A stretch of 64,000 nt of DNA. It comes from Oribacterium sp. P6A1 (lineage in GTDB: Bacteria; Bacillota; Clostridia; Lachnospirales; Lachnospiraceae). A program made the translations under genes and the position numbers. The stretch covers positions 62,001-126,000 of the forward strand of contig NZ_JNKO01000002.1 in NCBI RefSeq assembly GCF_000702885.1. The letters run 5' to 3'. A model generated the notes under the pieces. The model saw nothing but the letters and a program-made list of their open reading frames with translations, ran no database searches and had not been told where the DNA came from. Below, in pieces: positions 26,701 to 35,800 of the stretch. Positions within the stretch are counted from its first letter, which is position 1. The number at the start of each line of letters is the position of its first letter.

Positions 26701-27723
26701 ATGAAAAAATCAGTTTTTCGTTCGGTTGTTATTGCGCTGACGGTGAGTGCCATGATCAGTGCCAATGCTTATGCCGACAATTATGTGACAGAAGTTGCGG
26801 GGACGGACGCAGCGGCGGCTTCAGCGCAGGTTGGAGCAGCTGCGACTATGTCATATGAGGAGAAGATGGCGCAGGTGGCTGCAGTAAACGGTGTGAATTC
26901 AAACATGGACATGACAGCCATCAATCAAGCTGCAGCGTCTCCAGCGGAGGCTATGGCCACGGGACAAAAGATGGAATCGGTGAACGGCATGTCTGTTACC
27001 TATCAGATGGCAACTGGAGAAACGGTTGTTCTTGACGGAATCACCATAGCTTCCTGGGTTACCGGAAATGATGGCAATGTTGTCACAGTTGACCAAAATC
27101 AGGTGGCAGCGTATGTACAGGGCTTAAAGGATATGTATGATTCAAAAGGGGTCCAGACCTGGAACAGCGCAGACGGCACGGTAAAGACATTGGCAACAAG
27201 CTATGGATACTATATTGATCCGGCAGGTGAAGCTGCAGCACTTACGGCTGATATTCAGTCCCTTCAGTCGGTTGTGAGACAGCCTGTATATGCAGCGGTT
27301 GCGGCTCAGGGCGCCATGCCTCAGTGGGGCAATACATTTGTTGAAGTGGATATTTCTTCACAGCATGCATACTTCTATCAGGACGGAACATGTGTCTGGG
27401 AGAGTCCCATAGTTTCGGGAACAGCTACAAATCCGGGGAGAGCAACACCTACTGGTCTGTTTACCGTGAATTACAAGACCACAGACAGGGTTTTGAGAGG
27501 CCCTATAGGCAAGAACGGAAAGCCGACCTATGAGTCACATGTGGATTACTGGATGCCGTTTAACGGAGGCATAGGACTTCACGATGCAAACTGGAGATCC
27601 TCATTTGGAGGCGATATCTATGTGAACAACGGAAGTCATGGCTGTATCAACCTGCCTCATGACAGAGCACAGGCTTTGTACGGAATGATCGATAAAGGAA
27701 CAGTTGTTGTTGTCTGTGACTGA
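26701..27723 (+). CDS. Exported L,D-transpeptidase (YkuD domain)
   Basis: A 340-residue secreted enzyme. It has a signal peptide (about 1-25, ending ANAYA), an Ala-rich linker, a central domain (about 85-195) and a C-terminal YkuD domain. The catalytic motif SHGCINL carries Cys315, preceded by GGIGLHDANW. It would make 3-3 peptidoglycan cross-links or attach proteins to the wall. It lies 18 nt after the cysteine hydrolase, so co-transcription with the ECF operon is possible, although the function is unrelated. Confidence 0.92.
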   Translation: MKKSVFRSVVIALTVSAMISANAYADNYVTEVAGTDAAAASAQVGAAATMSYEEKMAQVAAVNGVNSNMDMTAINQAAASPAEAMATGQKMESVNGMSVTYQMATGETVVLDGITIASWVTGNDGNVVTVDQNQVAAYVQGLKDMYDSKGVQTWNSADGTVKTLATSYGYYIDPAGEAAALTADIQSLQSVVRQPVYAAVAAQGAMPQWGNTFVEVDISSQHAYFYQDGTCVWESPIVSGTATNPGRATPTGLFTVNYKTTDRVLRGPIGKNGKPTYESHVDYWMPFNGGIGLHDANWRSSFGGDIYVNNGSHGCINLPHDRAQALYGMIDKGTVVVVCD

Positions 27724-27925
27724 AACGGGGTAAAATTCATCAGGATTTGTTCATAATTGCTTATAAATCCTTTAATTACGCCGATAATAGGGGTGCTGAA
27801 AAGGATTTGTTTGGTCGATTTTATAAATATTTTATAAAATTCCACTGTTTTTCATAAGGTTTTACTCAAGAAACGGTAAGGAATGTTTATAGTATCTTTA
27901 GGTCAAGTTCATATTTAAGTTTTAG

Positions 27926-27962
27926 AATAGCCTCTGTTGTGTGACAATGGAGGTTATTTTTT
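27926..27962 (+). promoter_or_regulatory. Hairpin covering the ribosome site of the NlpC/P60 gene
   Basis: AATAGCCTC (27926-27934) can pair over nine positions with GAGGTTATT (27950-27958), which contains most of the GGAGG ribosome site. The hairpin is followed at once by TTTTTT running into the TTG start codon, so it could act as an attenuator-terminator or block translation. Confidence 0.5.
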
Positions 27963-28677
27963 GATTATTAGAAAAGTATTATTTGGCAGTACAGAGGCCG
28001 GAGCTCAAGGGAAGGATAGATACAGATTCGTCTCTGCACCCTTAAGAAGAGGTGTGAAAAAACTTGGTGCTTCTGTTTTAGTAACAATGTTGGCTATAAC
28101 GGCGTTTACAGTACCTTCTTTCGCAACAAGTAAAACTTATGACAATACATATCTGGAAGAAACAGTAAACGCAGAATATGAAAAAAGAATGAAAGCAGCA
28201 GAGAACTCATCTATAGAGGAAGGTGCGGTATCTACGGAGGGAACCAGCGGAGAAATCGACAATGCTGCACTAAGCATTCCGGAGGCAGAAAGCGTGGCTC
28301 AGGAGGCGGTTGACATCGCTATTGAGCAGAAGTCTTCCGGAGAAGCGGTTATTGAGTTTGCTTCACAGTTCATAGGAAATCCTTACAGATACGGAGGAAG
28401 CAGTCTTACTTCCGGAACAGACTGTTCGGGATTTGTTATGAGCGTATACAGAAACTTTGGGATATCATTGCCCCATTCTTCATCGGCACTTCGCTCTGTG
28501 GGAGTTCCGGTGGCAAGTCTTGCCGAGGCACAGCCCGGTGATATCATTTGTTATTCAGGGCATGTAGGTTTGTATCTGGGAGACGGCAGATTGTTATCTG
28601 CTCTTGGATCCCGTTATGGAATTACTATAAACAGCGCAACATACAAAAGAATACTGGCAATCAGAAGAGTAGTCTGA
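27961..28677 (+). CDS. Exported NlpC/P60 peptidoglycan endopeptidase
   Basis: A 238-residue wall hydrolase. The N-terminus has a basic stretch then a signal segment (LGASVLVTMLAITAFTVPSFA). A helical linker follows, then the NlpC/P60 domain with the catalytic cysteine in GTDCSGFV (Cys155) and His201 in GHVGLYLGDG. It cuts stem peptides in peptidoglycan. TTG at 27961 is taken as the start because GGAGG (27949-27953) lies 7 nt upstream. The unusual start codon sits in a T run that is part of the hairpin described at 27926. Confidence 0.88.
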   Translation: MIIRKVLFGSTEAGAQGKDRYRFVSAPLRRGVKKLGASVLVTMLAITAFTVPSFATSKTYDNTYLEETVNAEYEKRMKAAENSSIEEGAVSTEGTSGEIDNAALSIPEAESVAQEAVDIAIEQKSSGEAVIEFASQFIGNPYRYGGSSLTSGTDCSGFVMSVYRNFGISLPHSSSALRSVGVPVASLAEAQPGDIICYSGHVGLYLGDGRLLSALGSRYGITINSATYKRILAIRRVV

Positions 28678-29075
28678 AGACATAGGGCAGATGTGAGGAA
28701 GGTGGGTTTTGCGGCAGGTCCTAAGGACATGGCTGCAGCGTCAGCCCTCTGGAAGAGATCCGATATCGGCTTTTGACACTCAATTATGGCATGATTTTGA
28801 TATTTAAAGGGCTGCGTGGCATGTGAAAAAGATTTTTTTTGCCAGGCAGCTGATGTGAATAGATAATAAATTATGTGGATAAATTTAAGAGTTTTTATAT
28901 AAAAACGGCAAAAAAGGAGCTTCGGCTCCTTTTTTTGTCCACATTATATGGATAAGTCTGTGTAAAAGTATAAAAGTTATTAAAAACGCAGAAAACTATG
29001 TTGATAACTTTGGGGAATTGTGCAAAAAAATTATTTATTTTTGACTTTTTTTATTAGTTATTTATAATTAGATAT
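28678..29075 (+). terminator. 398-bp intergenic region with a terminator
   Basis: The only clear element is GGAGC-TTCG-GCTCC (28916-28929) preceded by A6 and followed by T7, a strong and possibly bidirectional terminator for the NlpC/P60 gene. The remaining sequence is AT-rich towards 29075 and should hold the promoter of the ArsR gene. I see no coding potential. Confidence 0.8.
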
Positions 29076-29423
29076 ATGGGTGATAAAAAAGAAAACAAAG
29101 ACAACAAAGATAACAAACTGATCATGCTTAAGGCTATCGCAAATCAAACCCGAATAGATATTCTGAAATGGCTGGCAGAGCCGGAGAAGTATTTTCCGGG
29201 ACGCAAGGAAGAAAGTTTAAATGACATTGACTTTATGGGAGGGGTCTCAGTCACAGACATTCAGAAAAGGGCGGGAAAGGCGCAGTCTACCACGTCTCAT
29301 GATCTTGACCTGCTTGTAAAGGCGGGATTTCTTGAAGTGAAGTATGTGGGAAGATACAGCTACTTCCGGCGCAATCAAAAGGCGCTGAAGAAGCTTGCGA
29401 AATACATCAAAAATGAGATATGA
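29076..29423 (+). CDS. ArsR-family winged-helix regulator
   Basis: A 115-residue protein with the ArsR fold: LKAIANQTRIDILKWL, then the recognition helix SVTDIQKRAGKAQSTTSHDLDLLVKAGFLEVKYVGRYSYF. The Lys/Asp/Asn-rich N-terminus (about 1-14) is unusual and low in complexity. No metal-binding CxC motif is visible, so the ligand is unknown. It stands alone: a terminator precedes it and another follows, and the neighbouring HIT gene converges on it. Confidence 0.85.
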   Translation: MGDKKENKDNKDNKLIMLKAIANQTRIDILKWLAEPEKYFPGRKEESLNDIDFMGGVSVTDIQKRAGKAQSTTSHDLDLLVKAGFLEVKYVGRYSYFRRNQKALKKLAKYIKNEI

Positions 29424-29432
29424 CCTTAAAAA

Positions 29433-29492
29433 GGCTCCGGCTTAGGTTCAGCTTTTCGCTTTACAGCGCAGAGTTGAACAAAAGCCGGAGTC
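29433..29492. terminator. Bidirectional terminator between ArsR and HIT genes
   Basis: GGCTCCGGCTTAGGTTCA (29433-29450) pairs with TGAACAAAAGCCGGAGTC (29475-29492) with minor mismatches. A A-rich left side and T-rich right side allow use from both converging genes. Confidence 0.7.
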
Positions 29493-29540
29493 TTCTTGTT
29501 ATCAGGAATTTCCTGTTTGGTTATATGGCTTCTTATCCCT

Positions 29541-29990
29541 TTACTTTGCTAAAATGGCCTCACGGATGGGAGCTGCGATCTTCTCAAGCTCAGCCTCGTC
29601 CGAGATTTTATTTTTGTCAGGATCCATGGCAAAGGTTCCGCCCCATTCAAACTGATCTTTGTACTTTGGAACGAGGTGCATGTGAAGATGATGACCTGTG
29701 TCACCGTACATACCGTAGTTGAGCTTGTCCGGGTTATATACCTTATGAATTGCATCAGCTACTGTGGTAACATCCGCGATAAAAGCATTCCTGTCCTCCA
29801 AAGAGAGTTCAAGCATCTCTGAAACGTGATACTTTGATGCAACTATACATCTTCCGGGGTGACTCTGCTCTTTGAAAAGATAAACTGTAGAAGCTGGAAG
29901 CTCGCAGATCTCATAGCCGAATTTTTTTACCAGTTCTCCCTTAGCGCAGTATGCGCAGTCAGGATGTTCTTTTGCCATATCCTGTGACAT
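29541..29990 (-). CDS. HIT-family hydrolase
   Basis: A 149-residue histidine triad protein. It has the nucleotide-binding active site HHLHMHLVPK and an N-terminal CAYC pair that may bind zinc. HIT proteins hydrolyse or transfer nucleotides (AMP-lysine, Ap4A and similar). The start is set at 29990 (MSQDMAKEH) because GGAGGT lies 5 nt upstream; a longer frame to 30029 has no site. Confidence 0.9.
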   Translation of the reverse strand: MSQDMAKEHPDCAYCAKGELVKKFGYEICELPASTVYLFKEQSHPGRCIVASKYHVSEMLELSLEDRNAFIADVTTVADAIHKVYNPDKLNYGMYGDTGHHLHMHLVPKYKDQFEWGGTFAMDPDKNKISDEAELEKIAAPIREAILAK

Positions 29991-30284
29991 AAAATACCTC
30001 CGATTTGTAGCATCAGCTCCTTTTGACATGAGTCAAAAGGACTGAAAATATTGCCGGTTCAATGGGGAACCGTTACCTGAACTGTTTTATGTAATCGCTT
30101 ACATTGCTAGTATATCACTATGTCCTGCTATAAGATAGGATATTTTCTGTTTATTTATAATATTACCTAAGGTTATATAATAGCCGGATAAACATAAAAA
30201 AATGCCATTTGAAACATTTTTTATTATGATTATATTTAGTAGTTGAATAATTTAAAGCGTAAAAGCGTTGAAGGAGAAGAGCGT

Positions 30285-30538
30285 TTACAGGAGTTCTCTT
30301 CAGAGAGCGATGGATGGTGTGATCATCGCGAGGATGGTAAATGACTTATCACTCCCGAGCTGCAGCTTTGAACGGCATTCGGTGTTTTTTCGGTTGCCAA
30401 GTAAAGGCTGACGTAGATCCCACGTTACAGGGAAAAGGATTGTTAGATCCATGAGTGCAGGACATGGTCCTGAAGTCGGGTGGTACCGCGTGATATGATT
30501 TTGCGTCCCGGGAGTATAAAAGCTCCCGGGATTTTTTT
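30285..30538 (+). promoter_or_regulatory. T-box leader of the NSS amino-acid transporter
   Basis: The region has the T-box sequence GGGTGGTACCGCG (about 30478-30490), an upstream stem I region with AGAGAGCGATGG and GAACGG-type elements, and a terminator CCCGGGAG (30507-30514) / CTCCCGGG (30523-30530) followed by T7. The bulge UGGU would pair with a tRNA ending in ACCA, i.e. discriminator A. I could not assign the specifier codon reliably. It should read through when the cognate tRNA is uncharged. Confidence 0.9.
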
Positions 30539-30569
30539 CGTCCCGGCAGGATTATTTTGGAGGCTTAAA

Positions 30570-31943
30570 ATGAACAAAAAGAAAAGAAGTAAATTTTCCG
30601 GTAAGCTTGGTTACGTATTGTCAGCTGCCGGAGCATCAGTTGGTCTGGGAAATATCTGGAGATTTCCTTATCTTGCCGCAAAGTACGGCGGTGGAATTTT
30701 CCTGATCATCTATATTCTTCTGGCGGTGACTTTCGGCTACACCATGATAATAGCCGAGACAGCCCTCGGAAGAATGACAAAGAAGTCACCTGTGGGAGCA
30801 TTTAACCATTTCGGACATGGCTGGCAGTTCAGCCTGAGCGGATGGATCAATGCCATAATCCCGATTCTTATCGTTCCTTACTACAGCGTTATAGGCGGAT
30901 GGGTAGTCAGATATCTGGCAGAGTATTTTGTAGGCGGTGGTGTTGAGAACCTTGCAACTGACGGATATTTTACAGGCTTTATAACAGATGGTTTTCAGGT
31001 TGAAGTCTGTTTCCTGATTTTCTCACTTGCTGTTCTTACCATCATTTATCTCGGAGTACAGAACGGTATCGAGAGAGTATCCAAGTTCATGATGCCTATA
31101 CTTGTGGTACTGGCTGTGATCATCGCAGGATACTCAATGACAAGACCTGGAGCTGTTGCAGGAATAAAGTATTTCCTTATTCCGAATCCGAAAAATTTCT
31201 CATGGATGACAGTGGTTTCCGCTATGGGACAGATGTTCTATTCCCTTTCTATCGCAATGGGAATCCTTGTTACCTTCGGTTCTTACATGAAGAAAGAGGT
31301 TTCTATCGAAGAGGCTACTGAGCAGGTAGAGATATTTGATACAGCCATCGCTATCATGGCAGGCCTCATGATCATCCCGGCAGTATTCGCTTTTTCGGGC
31401 GATGCGGCTGCAGAGAATCTTCAGGCAGGACCTTCACTCATGTTCATCACCATGCCTAAGATCTTTGCAAGTATGGGTCTTGGCGCACCTATGGGTATCC
31501 TTTTCTTTGTGCTTGTGCTTTTTGCGGCGCTTACTTCGGCCATAGCTCTCAGCGAGTCTGCAGTTTCCACATTTGAGGATGAGCTTCACTGGAGCAGAAG
31601 AAGATCTACAGTGTTTACCGGAGTTATCATGATAGTTCTCGGAACACTTTCAGCACTTGGTTACGGTCCTCTTGATACAGTGACCATTATAGGAATGCAG
31701 TTCCTTGATTTCTTCGACTTCCTTACCAACTCGGTAATGATGCCTGTGGCTGCAATGTGCACATGTCTTCTTATTGTGCGTGTTGTAAACATTGACAAGA
31801 TCGCAGAAGAGGTTATGCTTGAGGGCAAGCGTTTCCGCCGTAAGCCGGTGTTCGATTTCATGATCAAGTACCTTTGTCCGTTCTTCGTTGTGATCATCCT
31901 GTTCTCATCAGTTGCCAGCGTATTCGGACTTATAAGCATGTGA
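30570..31943 (+). CDS. Sodium-dependent amino-acid transporter (NSS/SNF family)
   Basis: A 457-residue transporter with about 11-12 membrane segments. The first segment has the family hallmark SAAGASVGLGNIWRFPYLAAKYGGG, which holds sodium and substrate sites in LeuT-type carriers. TVVSAMGQMFYSLSIAMG (segment 6 region) is also typical. The start at 30570 follows TTGGAGG. The T-box leader shows control by the charging of one tRNA, so the substrate should be the matching amino acid, probably not tryptophan since the discriminator pairing base suggests A73. Confidence 0.95.
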   Translation: MNKKKRSKFSGKLGYVLSAAGASVGLGNIWRFPYLAAKYGGGIFLIIYILLAVTFGYTMIIAETALGRMTKKSPVGAFNHFGHGWQFSLSGWINAIIPILIVPYYSVIGGWVVRYLAEYFVGGGVENLATDGYFTGFITDGFQVEVCFLIFSLAVLTIIYLGVQNGIERVSKFMMPILVVLAVIIAGYSMTRPGAVAGIKYFLIPNPKNFSWMTVVSAMGQMFYSLSIAMGILVTFGSYMKKEVSIEEATEQVEIFDTAIAIMAGLMIIPAVFAFSGDAAAENLQAGPSLMFITMPKIFASMGLGAPMGILFFVLVLFAALTSAIALSESAVSTFEDELHWSRRRSTVFTGVIMIVLGTLSALGYGPLDTVTIIGMQFLDFFDFLTNSVMMPVAAMCTCLLIVRVVNIDKIAEEVMLEGKRFRRKPVFDFMIKYLCPFFVVIILFSSVASVFGLISM

Positions 31944-32045
31944 TGACAGGCTGATTTCTCCGGCGGGATAAAAGTGAAATTTTATAATCCTCCGGATGAA
32001 GAATGATTTTCCGGGCAGACGGCAATACAGAATAAGTATTATTTA

Positions 32046-32090
32046 AAGGGCGTGTTTTTCTTTATTAAAATGAAAGGCACGCCCTTTATA
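32046..32090 (+). terminator. Terminator after the NSS transporter
   Basis: AAAGGGCGTG pairs with CACGCCCTTT, followed by ATAAAT. The T tract is poor, but the stem is perfect over ten pairs. Confidence 0.65.
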
Positions 32091-32218
32091 AATTGAAGAA
32101 ACTGTAAAATATGGTACAATATAAAGTGCTTTTAAAGGGAGATGAATCGTGCATATTTGGTGGTGGGAATCTAATGAAAAAACATTCTCGCAGTATTAAC
32201 TAAAAGGGAGGGATTTAA

Positions 32219-33373
32219 GTGAAGTTACATAACATTATCCTGGCAACAGCAGCTTTTATGGCAGCATTTGCTTTGTCATCCTTTGCATCAGAGATCAGTA
32301 CGGTTCGGCTTGACCTTTCACCGGATAACGAGGGCAGTATGGGAGCGGGAGAACTGTCGGTGGGTGAAGAGCCGGCAGTCTATGACGGAACATATTTTGT
32401 GTATGATTACAGCACTTCGGGTGACAAAAAGACACCTAAGACGGCATATACATACACTATAGATGTACATCCTTCAAACGGGTATACATTTTCTTCCAAC
32501 TGTTCCGTAGAGGTCAGTGCGGCAACTTCTGTAAGCATACAGTCAAGAACCGCGGATCGTATAAGGATAAAGGCCACTACATTCCCGTTTTATGTTCTGA
32601 AGAATCCAACGAACTTTAGTGATAACGGCAATGAGATAAGCTGGAACAAGGTTGAATATGCCGACAAGTATTCCGTATATATCTATTGGGAAGACAGTGA
32701 AGGGGAAGATCACGAAACTCATACCACGGTTTCCAATTCAAAGCATAAGGTCAGTGTTTCCAGCTATAACACCGGAAACAAGACACTGAAATATATATCG
32801 GTACAGGCTCAGGCCAGCGGCGAGGGAGGAAAGTTTATAGCCGGTTCACAGTATGTGACCAATGAAGGCACCGTAGATGATGACAAGAGTTCTTCGGGCT
32901 ATACTTTCAATATTCCTGTGGCAAGGTCCAATTCCCTGACTACATCATCCACTACAACAACTGTGAAAAACAGTGCGGAGAAGGTTTTCGGACCGGGATT
33001 CAATCTTCAGAACATCCCCGGAACCACAGGATCTTCCGAAGGAACATGGATGCAGTATATGAATGACTGGTATTATCTCCAGAATGGACAATTTCTTACT
33101 GGATGGATATGCCCGGATGGAGTAAACTGGTATCTGTTGGGCTCAAACGGAGCCATGCTCACAGGACTCCAGAGAGTAAACGGCAGATGGTATCTGCTGA
33201 ACACGACGCAAGGTTCCACCTATGGGGCAGTGCTTCATGGATGGTGGAAGATAAATGACAAATGGTACTATTTCAATGAACAGCATGATGGTACTTTTGG
33301 AGCTATGCTTACCAATACAACAACACCTGACGGACTTCATGTAGGTACGGACGGGGCATGGCTCGGATATTGA
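32219..33373 (+). CDS. Exported protein with choline-binding-like C-terminal repeats
   Basis: A 384-residue secreted protein. A signal peptide (about 1-22, ending SSFAS) is followed by beta-rich sequence with a fibronectin-III-like part (about 125-210: NPTNFSDNGNEISWNKVEYADKYSVYIYW). The C-terminal repeats carry the aromatic motif of cell-wall/choline-binding domains: WYYLQNGQFLTGWI, NWYLLGSNGAMLTGL, RWYLLN and KWYYFN (about 280-370). It probably attaches to the cell surface. The GTG start is supported by GGGAGGG. It ends 27 nt before the nucleotidyltransferase gene. Confidence 0.8.
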   Translation: MKLHNIILATAAFMAAFALSSFASEISTVRLDLSPDNEGSMGAGELSVGEEPAVYDGTYFVYDYSTSGDKKTPKTAYTYTIDVHPSNGYTFSSNCSVEVSAATSVSIQSRTADRIRIKATTFPFYVLKNPTNFSDNGNEISWNKVEYADKYSVYIYWEDSEGEDHETHTTVSNSKHKVSVSSYNTGNKTLKYISVQAQASGEGGKFIAGSQYVTNEGTVDDDKSSSGYTFNIPVARSNSLTTSSTTTTVKNSAEKVFGPGFNLQNIPGTTGSSEGTWMQYMNDWYYLQNGQFLTGWICPDGVNWYLLGSNGAMLTGLQRVNGRWYLLNTTQGSTYGAVLHGWWKINDKWYYFNEQHDGTFGAMLTNTTTPDGLHVGTDGAWLGY

Positions 33374-33399
33374 TAACATTTTGGGGAGGAGTATTAGAA

Positions 33400-34320
33400 A
33401 TGAAAAAAACAGCACTTGTAATTATGGCGGCAGGGCTTGGTTCCCGCTTCGGAGGCGGAATCAAGCAGCTTGCGAAGCTTGGTCCTTCAGGAGAGATCAT
33501 TATGGACTATTCTATCCACGATGCACTGGACGCGGGCTTTGATAAGATCGTTTTCATCATTCGTAAGGATATAGAAAAGGATTTTCGCGAGATAATAGGC
33601 AATCGTATCGAGAAGATCGCAAAATGTGAGTACGTTTTTCAGGAGATTGACAAGCTGCCGGAGGGTTACAGTGTTCCTGAAGGAAGAACAAAGCCGTGGG
33701 GAACAGCCCATGCGCTGATTCAGGTAAGAGAAAATATAGATTGTCCTTTCGCGGTTATCAATGCAGATGATTTCTACGGAAAGGAAGGCTTCAGGCTCAT
33801 TCATGATTATCTTGTAAATGAGATGGATGAGGATGCAAAGGTCTTTGATATGTGCATGGCCGGATATATCGTAGGCAACACACTCTCAGATAACGGTACT
33901 GTAAACCGTGGCGTATGCAAGATGGGAGAAAATGATTATCTCAAGGAGATCAATGAGACCTATGATATTGCAAAACATGCAGACGGAAGCCTGGTGGGAA
34001 CTGACGGAAACGGCAAAGAGGTACGTGTAGACGGAGATGCCATCGTTTCCATGAATATGTTTGGTTTCCCGAGCAGTTTTTTGGATACATTGATAGAGAA
34101 TTTCCCTGCATGGCTGGATGCCCATGGCAAGGAAATGAAGTCAGAGTATCTCCTTCCATATGAGGTGAGTCAGCTTATGCTAGCCGGCAGGGCAAGTGTT
34201 AAGGTGCTGAAGGATCACGACAAGTGGTTCGGAGTTACATACGCAGAGGATAAGGAAGCAGTTCAAAAGTCCCTGCTTGAGTTGGTTAATCAGGGGGTAT
34301 ATCCTGCCAGCTTATACTGA
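33400..34320 (+). CDS. Sugar-phosphate nucleotidyltransferase family protein
   Basis: A 306-residue NTP-transferase. The N-terminal nucleotide loop is MAAGLGSRFGGGIKQLAKLGPSGEIIMDYSIHDA, with AVINADDFYG as the metal-binding block and TKPWGTAHAL as the typical sugar-nucleotidyl stretch. Reactions of this family attach NMP to a sugar phosphate; the exact sugar is not visible. The start at 33400 follows GGGGAGGAG. Downstream in the same direction is a glucokinase, which suggests a glucose-derived nucleotide sugar, by inference. Confidence 0.85.
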   Translation: MKKTALVIMAAGLGSRFGGGIKQLAKLGPSGEIIMDYSIHDALDAGFDKIVFIIRKDIEKDFREIIGNRIEKIAKCEYVFQEIDKLPEGYSVPEGRTKPWGTAHALIQVRENIDCPFAVINADDFYGKEGFRLIHDYLVNEMDEDAKVFDMCMAGYIVGNTLSDNGTVNRGVCKMGENDYLKEINETYDIAKHADGSLVGTDGNGKEVRVDGDAIVSMNMFGFPSSFLDTLIENFPAWLDAHGKEMKSEYLLPYEVSQLMLAGRASVKVLKDHDKWFGVTYAEDKEAVQKSLLELVNQGVYPASLY

Positions 34321-34378
34321 GGAAACGCTTTACGGGTTTCCCTAAAGATATTTGGGCAGAATGGAATAGAAGTTTTTA

Positions 34379-35659
34379 ATGGCTGATACATACAGAGAAA
34401 ATAGAAAAAATGAGCTGAGAAAGAGGATAGTTGATACAGACCGTCTTAAGCAGCAGGAATCAAAGCATATTCGAGAAGGAAGGAAGAGTACAGGATCACG
34501 ACGGATCATATTTATTCTTATGGCGGTTGTCATAATCCTGACGCTTGCGGCGATAAGCTATTACCTTCTTCGAAGAAGGTATCAGGGCTTTAGTGTAAAC
34601 TGGTCAATTGATACCACAGCAGAGGCGGGGGCCATTGAATCTGATTATGAGGATTATCAGATTTATGCGGACGGTTTCCTGAAGGTGACAAGAGATGGTG
34701 CCACTTATATAAATTCCGCAGGAAAGGTCATATGGAATCAGGCTTTCGAGATGAACAGCCCCTGTGTGACGGTGAACGGAGATTATTGTGCCATCGGTGA
34801 TCAGGGAAAGACATCCATTTTCATCATGAATACATCCGGTACTACGGGACAGGCGGAGACTAACCTCCCCATTAACAAGCTGTCCATAGCCGAAACAGGA
34901 GTTGTATATGCACTTCTGGAGGATTCCTCCGCAAGTTATATAACTGTATTCACCAGAGAGGGAGCGGCTCTTGATATCTCCATAAAATCAATTCTCGACG
35001 GAGACGGATATCCTATAGATATCGCGGTATCCCCGGACGGAACGGAGCTTATCACATCCTTTGCATATATTGATAACGGTTCTATCGGCAACAAGATCAT
35101 ATTCTACAATCTTGACGAGATAGGACAGAATGCGGGCAGCAACCGTGTTGTGGGAGGATTTACGGACGACTTCGCAGGACATCTGACCGGTCGTGTACAT
35201 TTTTCCGATAATACTTATGCTCAGGCATTTTATGACGGCGGTATAGCATTTTTCAGCACGAAAGTCCTCACCAGTCCGGAGCTTTTGCAGAATGTAGCCA
35301 TAGAAGATACCATAAAAGCCATATCTTATTCAGATGATTATGTGGGAACCGTAACATTGAATTCAGACGAAAATACGCCGGAGGCTTACAATCTCACAGT
35401 ATATCGTGTGAACGGACAGATGGTTTTCAGTGTGCCTGTCGGTTTCAATGTCTCAGGATTTGATATAGATGAGGACATGGTATTTCTGTACAACGACAAA
35501 AATCTGAGAGTCTATGATATGAGCGGAAACATAAAATTCGACGGAAGCATAGATAAAACCATTTCAAAGGTAAGTGCCGTATCAAAGGCAGCAGGTCCTT
35601 TGGGAATGGACGTTCTGATAGGAAGCTCAGGATATATGGAGTCGATTAAATTGAAGTAA
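34379..35659 (+). CDS. DUF5711-like membrane-anchored beta-propeller protein
   Basis: A 426-residue protein with a basic cytoplasmic N-terminus (1-41), one membrane segment (about 43-64) and a large outer domain of repeated beta strands, such as ADGFLKVTRDGATYINSAGKVIWNQ, that look like propeller blades. It resembles the clostridial DUF5711 family; the function is unknown. It lies 58 nt after the nucleotidyltransferase and ends at a clear terminator. Confidence 0.72.
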   Translation: MADTYRENRKNELRKRIVDTDRLKQQESKHIREGRKSTGSRRIIFILMAVVIILTLAAISYYLLRRRYQGFSVNWSIDTTAEAGAIESDYEDYQIYADGFLKVTRDGATYINSAGKVIWNQAFEMNSPCVTVNGDYCAIGDQGKTSIFIMNTSGTTGQAETNLPINKLSIAETGVVYALLEDSSASYITVFTREGAALDISIKSILDGDGYPIDIAVSPDGTELITSFAYIDNGSIGNKIIFYNLDEIGQNAGSNRVVGGFTDDFAGHLTGRVHFSDNTYAQAFYDGGIAFFSTKVLTSPELLQNVAIEDTIKAISYSDDYVGTVTLNSDENTPEAYNLTVYRVNGQMVFSVPVGFNVSGFDIDEDMVFLYNDKNLRVYDMSGNIKFDGSIDKTISKVSAVSKAAGPLGMDVLIGSSGYMESIKLK

Positions 35660-35665
35660 TGAGCG

Positions 35666-35720
35666 GGTCAAGAAGCCACAAATCTTTGCGGGTATATGGG
35701 ATTTGGGCTTTTTGACCTTT
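35666..35720 (+). terminator. Terminator after the DUF5711-like gene
   Basis: GGTCAAGAAGCC (35666-35677) pairs with GGGCTTTTTGACC near 35705-35715, with AAATC/GATTT pairing inside, and TTT after. Confidence 0.7.
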
Positions 35721-35800
35721 GCAGCATTATAAAGTGGGTGAAAAATCTTTAGCCCACATCTTAATTTTTATTTCAAAAACTATATTACGGAGGGGCTGTT

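Noticed and set aside
30285-30538. Trp specifier assumed for the T-box because NSS carriers are often Trp transporters
   Set aside because: The discriminator-pairing base suggests A73, and stem I could not be folded well enough to read the codon.
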